In this document: in pieces, positions 1-48,351 of the stretch
Layout of the letters: the number at the start of each line of letters is the position of its first letter
How positions within the stretch are numbered: position 1 is the first letter of the stretch
Assembly (NCBI RefSeq): GCF_040054535.1
Contig: NC_090783.1
Coordinates: 1,889,501 to 1,953,500, forward strand
Direction: 5' to 3'
Origin: Antennarius striatus
Lineage: Eukaryota > Chordata > Actinopteri > Lophiiformes > Antennariidae
Length of the DNA stretch: 64,000 nt
Program-made: the position numbers and the translations under genes
The notes under the pieces: model-generated
Told to the model about the DNA's origin: nothing
What the model saw: only the letters and a program-made list of their open reading frames with translations
Databases searched by the model: none

Positions 1-332
1 ATAAAAGTAGCAATACACAAATATTGCACACCTAAGGAGTGAAATTTGTTAGATTCCTGACGAACTACTGAGGAAAATGTACAAACGTGGAACTTATGAT
101 CCTTCCAGTGCATAAATAAATATTTTGTTATTTCGTTGTGGTTGCCGAAGTAGGTAAATGTCTCTCTTCCTATGTGTGTGAGTGTGTGTGTGGAGGGGGT
201 GTGGCCAGGTGGGGCAGAGGTGGAGTCACGGCTGCCAAGTAGGCATGGTGGAGTTGAGCTGTGCAGTGGATGGAGCAGCAGGTAGCTCTTGCAGACTGGA
301 TGGGCCAGGTGGGTGGGTGGTGGTGGGGGTCC
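1..332 (-). other. hk1: hk1 3' UTR (continues beyond the left edge)
   Basis: Sequence downstream of the hk1 stop on the minus strand. It contains G-rich and TG-rich stretches (positions 170-330) and no minus-strand AATAAA, so the cleavage site probably lies left of the window. Short ORFs here have no coding character. Confidence 0.5.
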
Positions 333-11561
<11,229 letters not shown>

Positions 11562-12120
11562 CCTGCCTGCACGTCCGCCAGGAGCTGTCAGCAAACTGAT
11601 CCGAGAGTCGTGAGGGAGGGGAGGGAAGGTCGGTGTCTCCGGTTCCCCCCGAGCTGATCCGCCTTGATCCCGAGGAAGAGGAGGAGGAGGAGGAAGGCCG
11701 AGCTGAAGGCCGAGGAAAAAAGGCAAGGTTACCGGGAGGATCTGTGTGGAAGAGGAGTGCAGCAGCAGCCGTGCCTGCTAGTCTGCGACGCTCACACACA
11801 CCAGAACACACAACCAACCACACAGAGGCCGGGCTTGGCCCTGTCTCCGCCCCCTAACCCCCCCCCCCCCCCTCTGAGCCGCTAGCCCCCCCCCCTTTCC
11901 CCATTAGCTCTCAGGAGATGCAGCAGCTCTGCACCGGAATGGTGGCTCCTCTACGCCCTACCCCCACTGCGCTCTGATTGGCCGAGCTGGGGGAAGAAAG
12001 GAGGAAGTGGAAGATGAGGGAGGGAGGAGGGAGGAGGCGGGAGGAGGGGGGGTTCTCCTTCAACAGCGAGAGAGAAAGAGGAGAAGAGAGGAGGGAGGGG
12101 GGGAGCAGGAAGCCGCCTCA
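11562..12120 (-). promoter_or_regulatory. hk1: Putative hk1 promoter and 5' UTR region
   Basis: Sequence immediately upstream of the hk1 ATG (11559-11561). It is GC-rich with many C and G runs. Positions 11978-12115 form an almost pure purine block on the plus strand (GGAGG and GAGGAAG motifs). No TATA box was identified and the transcription start cannot be fixed by eye. The assignment rests on position next to exon 1 and the base composition typical of housekeeping promoters. Confidence 0.4.
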
Positions 12121-12299
12121 CTCTTTAGCCCCCCGCCCCCCCTTTCTCTGGCACGTTTTGCACGCCTCCATGTCGCCCTGCGGTTTGACGTGCAGAGGGG
12201 CACATGATGATGTCATCACCCCCCCACCCCCATTCTCCCCCCGCCCCTTCGTGCTGCATCACTCAGCATCAGCTACATGCTAACCACACATGCTAGCTC

Positions 12300-15200
12300 C
12301 AGCCGGAGCCTCCCTGTGACATCACACAACCTGTTGACCTTGTGACATTTTTCTCGGTGACTTTTTTTTGTTTCCCGCCGCTGGGCGGCATGTTGCCATG
12401 GGAACAACTCCTCAGGAACGTACCTTGAGGTAAACATTAAAGGATTTGCATCCGAGCAGCGGCACAAACGCTGCTCTTTGTTGGTGAATAATTAAAGGAA
12501 AAGAAAGCTTGTCTGAATCCAACCTGGACGCTAACGCTAGCGCTAACAGGAAGTGCAAACGCTTTAGCTTTAGCTTTAGCTTGGCTCAGAATGCTTGGGT
12601 GCTGCGAGGAACACTTCCTGGGAATAATCTGGGAAAAGTGTTGATAATATTCCCTCTTTTTTTAACCCTGAAGGACACAACATGGTTGCTGATGCAGCAA
12701 ATAACAGCTTAGCTTTCCAGTCAGAGATGAACCCCCCCCCCACCCACAGCCTCCCCCACCCTCCCTGTTACGACACGTCCTCCCCCGTCTGCTGACTCAA
12801 TGACCTCCTCCTGTCCCCCGCCTGAACACACAGCTGTGATTTAAGACTTCCCTCCTTTCATCCTTCATTCCCTGTCCTTCCCATAATCCCCTTCTCTGTC
12901 CCCCCACGCCCCCCATCCAGTCCTTTACCAGCTGCAGACACGAGTAGTTGAATGAAATGAATGGCTTCCCTGTCGTCCCCCCCCCATGTTCCCTCCCCTC
13001 CAGTGCCCATAAGAGTTGCTGTAGAGAGAGGAAGAGGAGGGCGTTCCGGGTGTCATGGCGGCTCCAGGGTGACCTTCAGGAACCAGGAACCCCGGAGCTT
13101 TGCTTTCATTGGCCAGTTCATGATGAAGGAAAGAAAAAGTTACATCAGGAGATGATTCCAGGACAAAGCCTGGAAAACCCCGCCCAGGATTCCTGATTTC
13201 CAACTTTATATTCCAGTGTCTCTGGAATGTTCTTGGGATGAAACAAGTGTCAGCAAGTTGTGATTTAAAAAAAAAATCTGCTTCATATTCATGATTTGGA
13301 ACTCAGAGAGTTTTCAGCAGGCAGACGCTCCGACGCCCCACAGACGAGGTGAAGAGATCCCGTCATGCTCCAATAACCTCCTTTATTCGCACTACAAACA
13401 CGTTCAGGGGCCACAGGCCGGAGGTGGAATCCAGGAGAGGGGCCCCAGAGACAGAGACGGGATAGAATACGGACCACTGATTCAGGAATCAGTGGTGTTT
13501 CTGCTAAATGACCTCCTCGTTTTTAAGTTATTAGTGTCTTGTCGTGTTGTCCAACAAACACCAGGGGGCGTCTTTTCCATTTAGAATCACTGTAAACACT
13601 TACAGATAATTCTAGGTGGTTTGTTTCCGCTGATGGAGGAGGTTCCTCATCAGTTCCTCAACCGACCAGAAGACTTTTCTGCTTCCGAAGCTTCGGCTCC
13701 TGTTTTCACGACAAACTTTCTCCTCTGCGTTTAGATAATTACAATAAATTAAATTCTGAAAATGCTGCAGTGTGCATGTTCGGCCAGCATGTGGCGGTGT
13801 TTCACATTGAAAATCCTCATCACAGGTTCATGGGCAGAGGACAAACAAACCTAGGGACTGTTTCACAACGCAGGTTTAGTTAAACCCTGGCTTTGTTTAT
13901 CCTGAAGTGAGGGAAAACCAGGATTTCCGGTTTCACAAAGCGATGAAACTGAACCTCTGGGATTGTTACGATAATAACAAACTCTCTGGAGCTAACCTGG
14001 TCGGGAGCAGGGTTTACTCCAGAAACCCAGGGTTTCTGTGTGTGCAGCTACATGTAGATTGACTTTATTAGTCCCCCAAGGGGCAATTGACAGCACATAA
14101 AGCAGGATAGGTCTAAAATGTCAAACATGCAATGTAAACGTGAACAGTGTAAACATAAACAATAAACATAAGTAACAGTTTTAAAAAATAATATAAATAT
14201 GAATACAATAATAAAAAATAAAAAATTTAAATAGAATGTTAAATAATAATTCAAAACCTAGTTATGGTGTGATGAGTCTTACCTGAGCAACAGACTGTAA
14301 CGTGGTCAGTCACGTAAAGCTTTGCATTAATTGACTTGTCTCCATCCTCTAGCATGTCCACTACATCACTTGTGACTTTGATGTCTTTGAGTCTTTGATG
14401 GATTTTTTTGATGTCTTTGAGACTTTGATGGGTTTTTTTGCTGGGAGACAGGGGTTACCCGTGGTAACCGAGGCTGCTGACCTCTTGACACTGAACCGGG
14501 CCCCCACCTGGGCTCACTGCTGGACGAGAGGCTGGATGGAGACAGACATCTCCATGACCATGGAGACAGACATCTCCATGACCATGGAGATGAAAGCCCG
14601 TTCCCAGCGCTGGCGTCACCTCAGGATGACCCCTGAAAGGGCCTGTCATTGAATTGTGTTGTTTATCATACTATTGCCTCTATTAAAAGAGAATAATGTA
14701 TTATGTGACTAAAACAGAGAAAATAAAACTTGGATTACCTAAAGACTGTTGTAAGCAGCACAATGCCACAGCTATTGATGTGAGAACTAAAGCAGTTTAG
14801 GCTATTATCAAGGAAACCATGCAAAACAAATGATTTCAGTTCTTATATAATATAGGTATACCCATGGGTGTGAATATTTTTCTCAACTGTTTTTTTTACG
14901 TGCATATGACAATTTACTCTTTTATTTAAATAACATTAAAAGGTTTAAATAGGTTCCATTATTTAACAGATGTTGATATAGATCATATGTTGCATGTTGC
15001 GCGTGTCATTATCAGAACTTAATATGTTGGCACACATTTTCAAGACTTTTTGTGACGTCACAAACGATCCGGTGATGTTAACCCTACTGGTCTTGGACTG
15101 GATCTGTGAGACGTTGAAGGTCATTTTGGGCCTTCCCTAAGTATTTCTTGAATACCTTTTAAATTCCAGATTTTGTGGTTTGAAAGGAGAACCAATCCAC

Positions 15201-15840
15201 ATTTTAAATTTTTAAAAAAGAATTATGTTCGTTTAATAGAGGAAGTTGTTGTTTTACAAACAGCAGAACCAGGGTTGACCTTTCCTACGACCCCTGAAGA
15301 CACATGGAAGTCATCCGGACTATAATCACTGGTATCTTTTAGCATCTGATGATTATTAAACCCCCTCTTGGGAGGTTTTATTCAATTAGTGTGATTAAAA
15401 ATAAGTGCCAGGGTCTTTGTACAGTAAGAGTCGTGGGTATTGCTGGATTAGAGGACTAGATGTTAAAAATAGCTTTACTGTCGCCACAAGTGTTCAGCCA
15501 AGGAGGACAGGACGCCTCCAGAATCCTAAAAAGGTCTCACTAGGCTGCCGGAGCTGGGAAACGATCCGAAAACGTCTCTTTGGCTCCGGAATATTTGTGA
15601 AACGTTAAAGTGAAGCATTTCAAAGTCTTAGGAAAGAAATAATCCCACAAATAATTGTGTACAAGTTGAATTTAATATGGGTTACTGCTGTGTCAGGACA
15701 GTGTGTTGAATTTATTTTCATCATAATCCTTAAACTGATGCAACGAATTTAAACAAAATGAAGTAAGTCAATAAATTTGCACACATAGATGCTCACTCTT
15801 CATGTCCAAAGTGAAGAATGAGAAGAAAATTTGGGGGGTA
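12300..15840. other. Intergenic region between hk1 and myom2, no gene seen
   Basis: No ORF here has recognisable protein similarity. Visible content: a short fish-type dispersed repeat near 14047-14110 (TTTATTAGTCCCCCAAGGGG), AT-rich DNA at 14110-14250, and a tandem duplication of GAGACAGACATCTCCATGAC at about 14539-14590. Upstream regulatory DNA for both divergent genes may be here but cannot be pinpointed. Confidence 0.6.
14047..14110. repeat. Dispersed-repeat end of the TTTATTGATCCC type
   Basis: TTGACTTTATTAGTCCCCCA resembles a motif common in fish interspersed repeats. Related pieces occur at about 52136-52170 and, in inverse orientation, at 56609-56652. Confidence 0.45.
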
Positions 15841-15844
15841 AATG

Positions 15845-15998
15845 CTATATATAGTCTGAAGTGCCTCCATACAAGGGGTGGAAGGGGGAAGAGCATTCCT
15901 CCAGTGAGAGGGTAATATTTTTGTTACCATCAGCAAGTGCTTCCCAAGTGGCATCAGGCTGGTCTGTCGCCGCTTTGCGCTGTTTTATTCTCTTGGGG
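15845..15998 (+). promoter_or_regulatory. myom2: Putative myom2 promoter and noncoding exon 1
   Basis: CTATATATAG at 15845-15854 can serve as a TATA box and also fits the MEF2 consensus YTAWWWWTAR. A near-CArG sequence CCATACAAGG lies at 15867-15876, with one mismatch to the SRF consensus. A good donor (GGG/GTAAGTC) follows at about 15998, and an acceptor at 16561 opens the ATG exon. Muscle-type regulation would fit an M-band gene. The role is inferred from motif and position only. Confidence 0.45.
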
Positions 15999-16583
15999 TA
16001 AGTCACTTTTCTTCATATTTGCTTACTAACAGTTTGGTTTGAGCAGAGAAATGAATTCTGGGGAGGGTTATTAGAGCGGGAAGAGAAGACAGGTGCTGTC
16101 AGTAGTGGGATAAGTGGAATAATCCACGGATAAGTAGCGGCAGTCAGTTGTAATCTTCCCAAGCGCTGCTTGTTTCACACGCCGGAGCATCTGGAGGTCC
16201 TGACCTTCTGCTTGTAACCCGTGTAAATCAGAAGCAATCAAAATGATTTTGTAGAGCTGGAATCAGTCTATGGTATTATCCCGATGTGTTCAATGAAATC
16301 CCGAATCTGCAACTCCATATCCTTCGGTTCTCCAGTCGCTATTCATAGAGGTAGAGGTTGTAAGGTGAAACATCTGAGGCGCTGAAGGCCTCCTAAAAAC
16401 CCAACTTCAACGTCTGGAGTGGAACCAAACCTGGGTTCTGGATCAGTTCGTCCTGTTTACATGAATGAGTGTGTGTGACGACAGGACACACTCCTATTCA
16501 CATTGTTAACATATGTCTGGTCTCCCCTGGCCCCCCCTCCACCACCGGCGCTCTGGACCAGGTCTCCTTGAAGCGTACCGGTC

Positions 16584-36163
<19,580 letters not shown>

Positions 36164-36549
36164 ACGGCGGTGTTGACGCCTAATTTATAGCACGAGTGTG
36201 AAACCATGTTTGAGTTGATGTAGACATAGTCAAAGCTAGAACCCTTCTGGGAAGACCTACGAGTAGGTTCTGTTCAGGTCATTCACTACTTTAAATCCCC
36301 GGATAGACGTTCATGTTGTAAAGCTGCACCTTCCACTAGGCTACAATAGTGGGACGCCTGTATACATTTTTTGGGGGGTGTTAAGGGATGATTCCTGTTT
36401 GATTTGAGTCACGTCAATAGAAAGAAGTCAGAGGTCAGACCACACAAGGTCTTTAACCCAGAATCATCCTTTAAACTGGGCGAGCTGGGAGTGAACTGGG
36501 GGGTCTACTGCCTGCAAATGGGTGCAAGGGTTCCTACATGTGTCCCATG

Positions 36550-36614
36550 AATAAAGACATGTTGACCCGCCCCCAGAGTCTTTCTGTCTCCCGGTGCTTT
36601 GTGACAGCAATAAA
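36550..36614 (+). terminator. myom2: myom2 polyadenylation signals
   Basis: AATAAA at 36550-36555 and 36609-36614, about 390 and 450 bp after the stop; the second precedes a GT-rich stretch. Confidence 0.65.
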
Positions 36615-37166
36615 GTCGACTTATCAACCTCCGCCTGTTGTTTTTGTGAGTAATCTCTCTTACCCAGATACGTCAAGAGGCAACAAAAAAAATGTGCGCA
36701 CATCCAACCTCTTCTGCATAGGTAAACAAACCTGCTCCTACCATCCAGGTGAGCCGAGGTGGGCGGGGTTCGCAGTAGTATGTGAGAGCTTTTCATCTGC
36801 ACAGGCTGTTCAAACCCACGCCTTAGTGCTGCAGGTAGCATGGACTCTGAGGCCGGCTGAAGATCCTACCTGCAGTTTTCTTGCAGTTTCAGGTGCCGAC
36901 AACAACGGAAGGTTCCTATATCCTATCATGAAGTAAGTTTAGCGACAGTTCCAGTACGGACTTGTTTATCGCGTCAATTCAGAAGGCGCCACATGCCTTG
37001 TGCTATTTGCCTTGAAGTGAATCACACCTGTCAGGCAGGTTCTTGTCACTTTATGTGACAAAAAAAGTCTCGATGAGATTTTCTGTTGCTCGGTTGTGGT
37101 TGAGATTCTGTAACTTGTCACACTAAAGGTAAACTGGAAGACGGTTGTGGACTCTCTTGGGCATCT

Positions 37167-43014
<5,848 letters not shown>

Positions 43015-44376
43015 AGGTGATGGAAGGCAAGTTGGAAGTCAGGGTCGGCGAGGAAGACAAGCTGGGTTCATAGTATTTCTGTTGTTGATTGATTCACCAC
43101 AATGTGACGAATGCTATCAGAAAAGATCTTCAGAGAAGCACAGGATGTAAAGTGTTTGCTACCAAAACTCTCTTTACCAGATGTTGTAGGGAAGCGAGGC
43201 AGAAATACCAATAAGTTGTTTACCAATGAAGTCAAGAGACGACGCAGCAGGAGTAGTTTTAGGGGGAAAGAAGGTAGGTTGTCACGTGAGTCGAACTGTA
43301 AAAAGGAAAATTAGTAGAAATCACAATATAAACAGTGTTTGGAATGAAAGTTGTTTAAGGATAGGTTAGCTTAAGGATGGGCAGAATCTGTGTCACACTC
43401 AGTTTTAAATGTTCTAACTACCTCCGCCAAAGAGGTTGTATTTTCACCTGCCGCCAGTTGTCACTGGTTGGTTGGTTGTCGGCATGTTTACGCAAAAACT
43501 GTTGAGCATATTTTAGTGAAACAGGATAGGAAGATGGACTTAAACCAGGATGACATCCAAGGAATCCCAAGAACTGCTCACTCAACTCTAAATATTATTT
43601 TTATATATATGCTTTGGGATGTCTCTGATTGGTTGGGTTGATGAATTTATGAGTTCTGTTTCATGCTGGATCTAAAATCACCTCACATGATTATTCTAAG
43701 CTGAAGATCTGTATTGATGAAGACTACCATGAGCAGCCAATTGGGATTAATTTCTCTGAAACGCCTGTAATCCAATCCCAGCTTTAGAGACCAATGGATT
43801 TGACAAAATACTGCGTCACCACCAGTGTCTTGTGATGATTGTGACCCTGAACTGCATAAAAACTCCTCTTCCTCCTACTGTATGAACTTGACACCAACAA
43901 CTCTCAGATACAAGCACGGGGCTTGAGATTACACGATATTGAAAATGTGGGCAAAGCCTTAGTGTTGAGGTCATGCCAGTTCACACTCTGACTAGAGGGT
44001 GGGGCTCAACTATCAATCCCTTGTGATCATCTCTAAGGGGGGGGCTATGACTAGTACGGCCACCAGAAGGAGCTGAATTCATGCTCAGGGAGGTTTCAGG
44101 GTTCATGTTTCAGGGTTCATGTCATAGGTCCTCATTTTATGATAAATAAACTAGCAGGAACCCATGGAAATTCTACGATAAAACAATGATATCAGGCTTT
44201 GTTTGCTTTCTTTTTTTTCTTCAATGTCACAAGAAATCAAACTGCCGTGTCCGACAAAGCCACAACCGCTCCGTGTGTGTGGGACGGACGAACGTAAAGA
44301 CGAGGGGCGGCTTCGGGGTTGTGGTCTGGCCATCCGGGTAGACGCCGGCTTTGTTAGTTTGGTCCTGGTGAATAAA
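43015..44376 (+). other. fam83b: fam83b 3' UTR with polyadenylation signals
   Basis: Downstream of the TAG at 43012-43014. Candidate AATAAA hexamers lie at 44145-44150 and 44371-44376. ORFs in this stretch are short and not recognisable. Confidence 0.55.
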
Positions 44377-44399
44377 GCATGTGAATGTGAAAACTGGAG

Positions 44400-45503
44400 C
44401 TAACTCAGCTAGCGGCCCAAACTTCCGGGTAGACGCCGGAAGCCTGACAGCGTGAGGTTTTCAAGTGTGCTTATCCAAATACATAGGTTTGGAGATAAAT
44501 GTCAGTGATATGACTTCTGTGGATCAGCTAAGATATTCGTGTTTAGTCTTCAGAAACGCCCGAAGGTCTCTTTTACAGTTTTCTCACGAGTAGCTGCGAA
44601 AAAAAAGTTTTAAATAATAACCGTCTGCAGGGGAAGAAGGCCCACAAAAGCAACTGACTAGACCTCTAAAGGAAACTATAAACTGGATGTGCTGATGCAT
44701 TTCCTGTCATTGTTTGGGGTCGAGTTTTATATCTGGATGTAAATATCGTGAAATAGTGAATGTTAACAACAGTTGGTTTGATAAAAACACTGTGGAATGA
44801 CATTAAGTTTCCGATTGTCTCTTGATTTGTTCAGAGATGAAAAACTTCTTTATTTTATAGATGTTAAATTTACCTCTGTACCTCTGGGCATGAGACGGGC
44901 AGGTTGCATTGACACTAGCGCCCCCAAGTGGCTGGGGATGCATATTATATGAAAACCAAAAGGAGTGATTAAAGATTAAGAGATCAATGTTCAGAACGAA
45001 GCTTTAGACTTATTTTATTGTGATGTTATTTTTGTCTTATTCCTTTTTTACTCACATGTTCAAAAAGCAGCTTTAATTTACGACAAGGAATGAATTTGTA
45101 ATTTTATGAAAAAAAGGGAATGATATTACAGGAATAAAGTCATTACTGCATCACATCAAGACTTTGTGTTCTTGGTAAATTCTGCTTTATGTTTGATTCG
45201 TTTGGTATTTGAATTTTTAATTAAATTGTGTATTTATTCTTTAAAGTCTGTACTTTGCAATTTTACTTTGTTCTTTTTTACTTTTTATTTTGTACATAAT
45301 AATGTATAATTTAAAACAATAGTACCAAAAATGCCTCTTACAAAGGTTGGACCATGCCTTTATTTTGAAATATCTCAGAAATATGACCTGTAAAAGAATA
45401 ACCCAATATCAACAGGGTGAACGCAACAACAAGCTTTTCTTTCAAGATGTTATTTTTTTCTTGCTTTTATTTGTGCGACAGGTGAAAGTGTGTTTCTAGA
45501 TCT
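44400..45503. other. lgsn: Intergenic region between convergent fam83b and lgsn
   Basis: No gene seen. On the minus strand, AATAAA hexamers complementary to 45466-45471 and 45359-45364 are candidate lgsn polyadenylation signals, 33 and about 140 bp after its stop. Confidence 0.55.
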
Positions 45504-48351
45504 CTAGATGAAATACTCCAAGCACTTGTTCCTTTCATCGTCCAGTTCTTGGGTCTCAATCTCAAACTTTTTCATGGCGATGAAGTACTGAACGAACGGC
45601 TCTCCAAGGGCGCTGCGCATCACGTGGTCCTCGCCCAGAGCCTCCAGAGCTTCGTCAAGCTTCACAGGAATAGCAAACTCCTTCTGCTGGCTGGGAGCCT
45701 TGATCAGAACACCGTCCACGTTCAAGTTCCGTCGGATGCCGTCCAGTCCGGCGGCCACGGTAGCAGCCAGCACAATGTAAGGGTTGGCCATGGCAGAGCC
45801 CAGCTTGTTGTCGATGTGCGTCTCCCTGCCGCCATGACTCTTAATGTTGAAGGAGCTGCTGTTATCGTTGCAGCCACAGGTGGCGCACAGCATTCGTTTG
45901 GGATCTTTGATTGTCTTTGCAATGTGACTTCGGCAACCGAGGCCAGGCGACATCAGGCAGCTCAGGGCCGCAGAATGGGTGAGGAGCCCAGCCAGCCACT
46001 TCCTGCCAATCTCAGAGAGCTCGTCTACCTTCTCCCCATTCTGGAAGAGGCTACGTCGGCCGTTAGCATCTCGCAAACTGTGCGAGAGAACCCCAGCATT
46101 GTACAGGCCATCGTCGGTGAAGAAGCTAGCGATGTAGCTGTGTTTACGAGCCATCTCCTTGATACCGGTGCGGAAAGTGAAGGCGCTATCTGCCGCCGCG
46201 ATCCCGAACTCTGGCCTCAGGTTGATCTCCATCTGGCCAGGACCACTTGCCGAGGCGATGCTGTCGATGTCGGCACCCATGCAGTACATGCTGTCCACCA
46301 GTTGTTGGAAGAAGGGCAGGTCATGGTTGCTGAGCAGGGTGGTGGCTGGGAACATGAGAGTCTTTGGGCCGATCCGATCCGGTGCTCCGAGTACACAACA
46401 TTCGTAGGTGAAGGAGGAGTGTAAGGAGAAGCCCATACTTTGGAGCTGGCCAAGGAGTTGCTTGGCGATGAGGCGAGGTGAGGTGCGAAGGGGGCTTCCC
46501 ATCACTGTGCAGGGGTCACAGATGACCCGGGCTGTCTGCTCTGCCCAGGGTAAGACCCTGAAGGTGGACAGGTCAGGGATCAGAAGGACATCGCTGCTGA
46601 AGTTGGCGGCAGTGGTGGCGTTGTCCACCTCGTTGCTCTTAGGGCTCAGGGTGAGCTCCAAGTAGCTCCTCGGCATCGGGACTCCATAGACTGCTTTCTC
46701 CTGCGGATACAATAGATGGATGGATCGATAGATAAATAGATTCATTGATTGATTGACTGATTGATTGATCGACTGATTAATTACATGGAAGAAGCGGACA
46801 GGAACTATCTTGGACCGGGACACCCCATGGAGGTCGGTGGCCTCGAAGCGGACAAAGTTGATGTTTTCTCTGGCGATCTGCTGCTTGATCTGCTCCATGG
46901 CTGAAGTGAACCTCTGATTCCCAAAGAACTCGACAATCTCGTTCCTGTTTTCTGGAGACGTTTTAAAAATAAACACACAACATACACATAAAGTTTTGGT
47001 TCTGTTTGGTTCCAAGTCTCTGCGGAGAACAAGTCTAGAAGATATTTGCAAGAAATACTTTTTTCTACCACCACTTCTCTACCACCACCTAATTAACAGG
47101 CGCAATGAGGTTCCAGGAGTACAACCGATTATTCTCTTAATTGGTAATGTTATGAGTAACATAACACTGCCATCTACTGGCATTGTTATGTACTCAAGTA
47201 TTGCATGACTAAAATTTTGGAGTTGCTCCTCATTGGTTCTACACCATACTTCCTCTTTATTTGTTTGCCCCTGCCCGTCAGACTCCCTCATGAATGATGC
47301 TTATTACTACTGCCTGCTAGAGCGCATCCAACAAATTTAAACTTCTAAAATCAGAACATAGAAATTAAAATACCAATATTGCGTTTTTAAACAAGTCAAA
47401 ACCTATCCTTAACTATATACCAAACAAAGGTAGATATTATAAAATAAGCTTTTAGTAATCTCATGGTTTACTTCATAAGAAAAATTCCATCATTTTCAAC
47501 TAAAGGTTTACCTACCTCTATGAGAGGCTCCAGTCTCTCCCCCAGGTCCGCCGCCAGTGTATGTGTACGCCCTGACTCCAGGTGGCCTATTTGTGTTGGG
47601 GTCTAACCGGAATGAGCTGGATGAATCCATGCTAGCAGGCACCTGAATAGAGGTGCTACCTCTGGAGCTGGGCCCCCTTCTGGAAGAGTCAGAGAGTGGT
47701 TTGAAGGTAGTCAACGGCCTGTTGGAGTTTCCATCGTCCTTCCATCCGTCAGGCCTTCTGCTACCACCGCCGCCGCCAGTGGTGCTGCTGCCGGTTCGGG
47801 GGAGGTACAAGTAGGGGCTACCTGGCTTTTCGTCCTCTCTTCCATGGCTGAGAAGAGGACTCTCCCTCAGGATGGTCTTCAGCTCCTCCATGGTCTGGCG
47901 AGGAATTCCCATGTCGCTGTAAGACACCCTGTTTTGAGAAGACCCTTCTCTGGTCCAGTTGTCCTGAACGGCGGAGTCATCCAACCCGGGATCCTCGAGA
48001 TGCTGTGGTGGCCTCTGAGGTGAACGACCGATGGAGATCACAGTGGGAGTGTCTGGAGGTGAAGGGATGCTTGCGGGAGTGTGGACAATGCATGGACCTC
48101 TCCCTTTGCTGCCCCAGTCCACCGGAGGAGCATATTTCCCAGTTACCCTCACGCCCTTCTTGTGGGCCAGGCTCATCCCCGTTCCATCTATCTGATCTTT
48201 GCTTCGACTCTGGCCCTCCTGGAAAACACAATGGATCCATCACAAGTACAGTAAGAGGTAAGGTCAAATCTAGTCAACAAAGCCCGATGAATAGGATACA
48301 AGTGAAGGTTAGTTGCGCATTTGTTACCTTGAGGTCCTTTGCGTCATTCAT
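45504..48351 (-). CDS. lgsn: Lengsin, glutamine-synthetase-like lens protein, complete
   Basis: Lengsin is a vertebrate lens-fibre protein from the class-I glutamine synthetase family, thought to act structurally rather than as an enzyme. Exons in transcript order: 48328-48351 (MNDAKDLK), 47516-48218, 46785-46951 and 45504-46700. They join in phase to 696 residues (human about 509). The N-terminal 240 residues are Pro/Ser/Gly-rich and probably disordered. The GS beta-grasp part has FVRFEATDLHGVSRSKIVP, and the catalytic-barrel part has GPGQMEINLRPEFG and ENKLGSA-like DNKLGSAMANPY. The usual NGSGMH-type loop is replaced by NAGVLSHSLRD. The C-terminus ERNKCLEYFI is the lengsin signature. Head-to-head with ptp4a1 and tail-to-tail with fam83b. 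Confidence 0.93.

Noticed and set aside
45549-46424. 291-codon plus-strand ORF
   Set aside because: Antisense shadow of the lgsn catalytic-domain exon, with no family features of its own.
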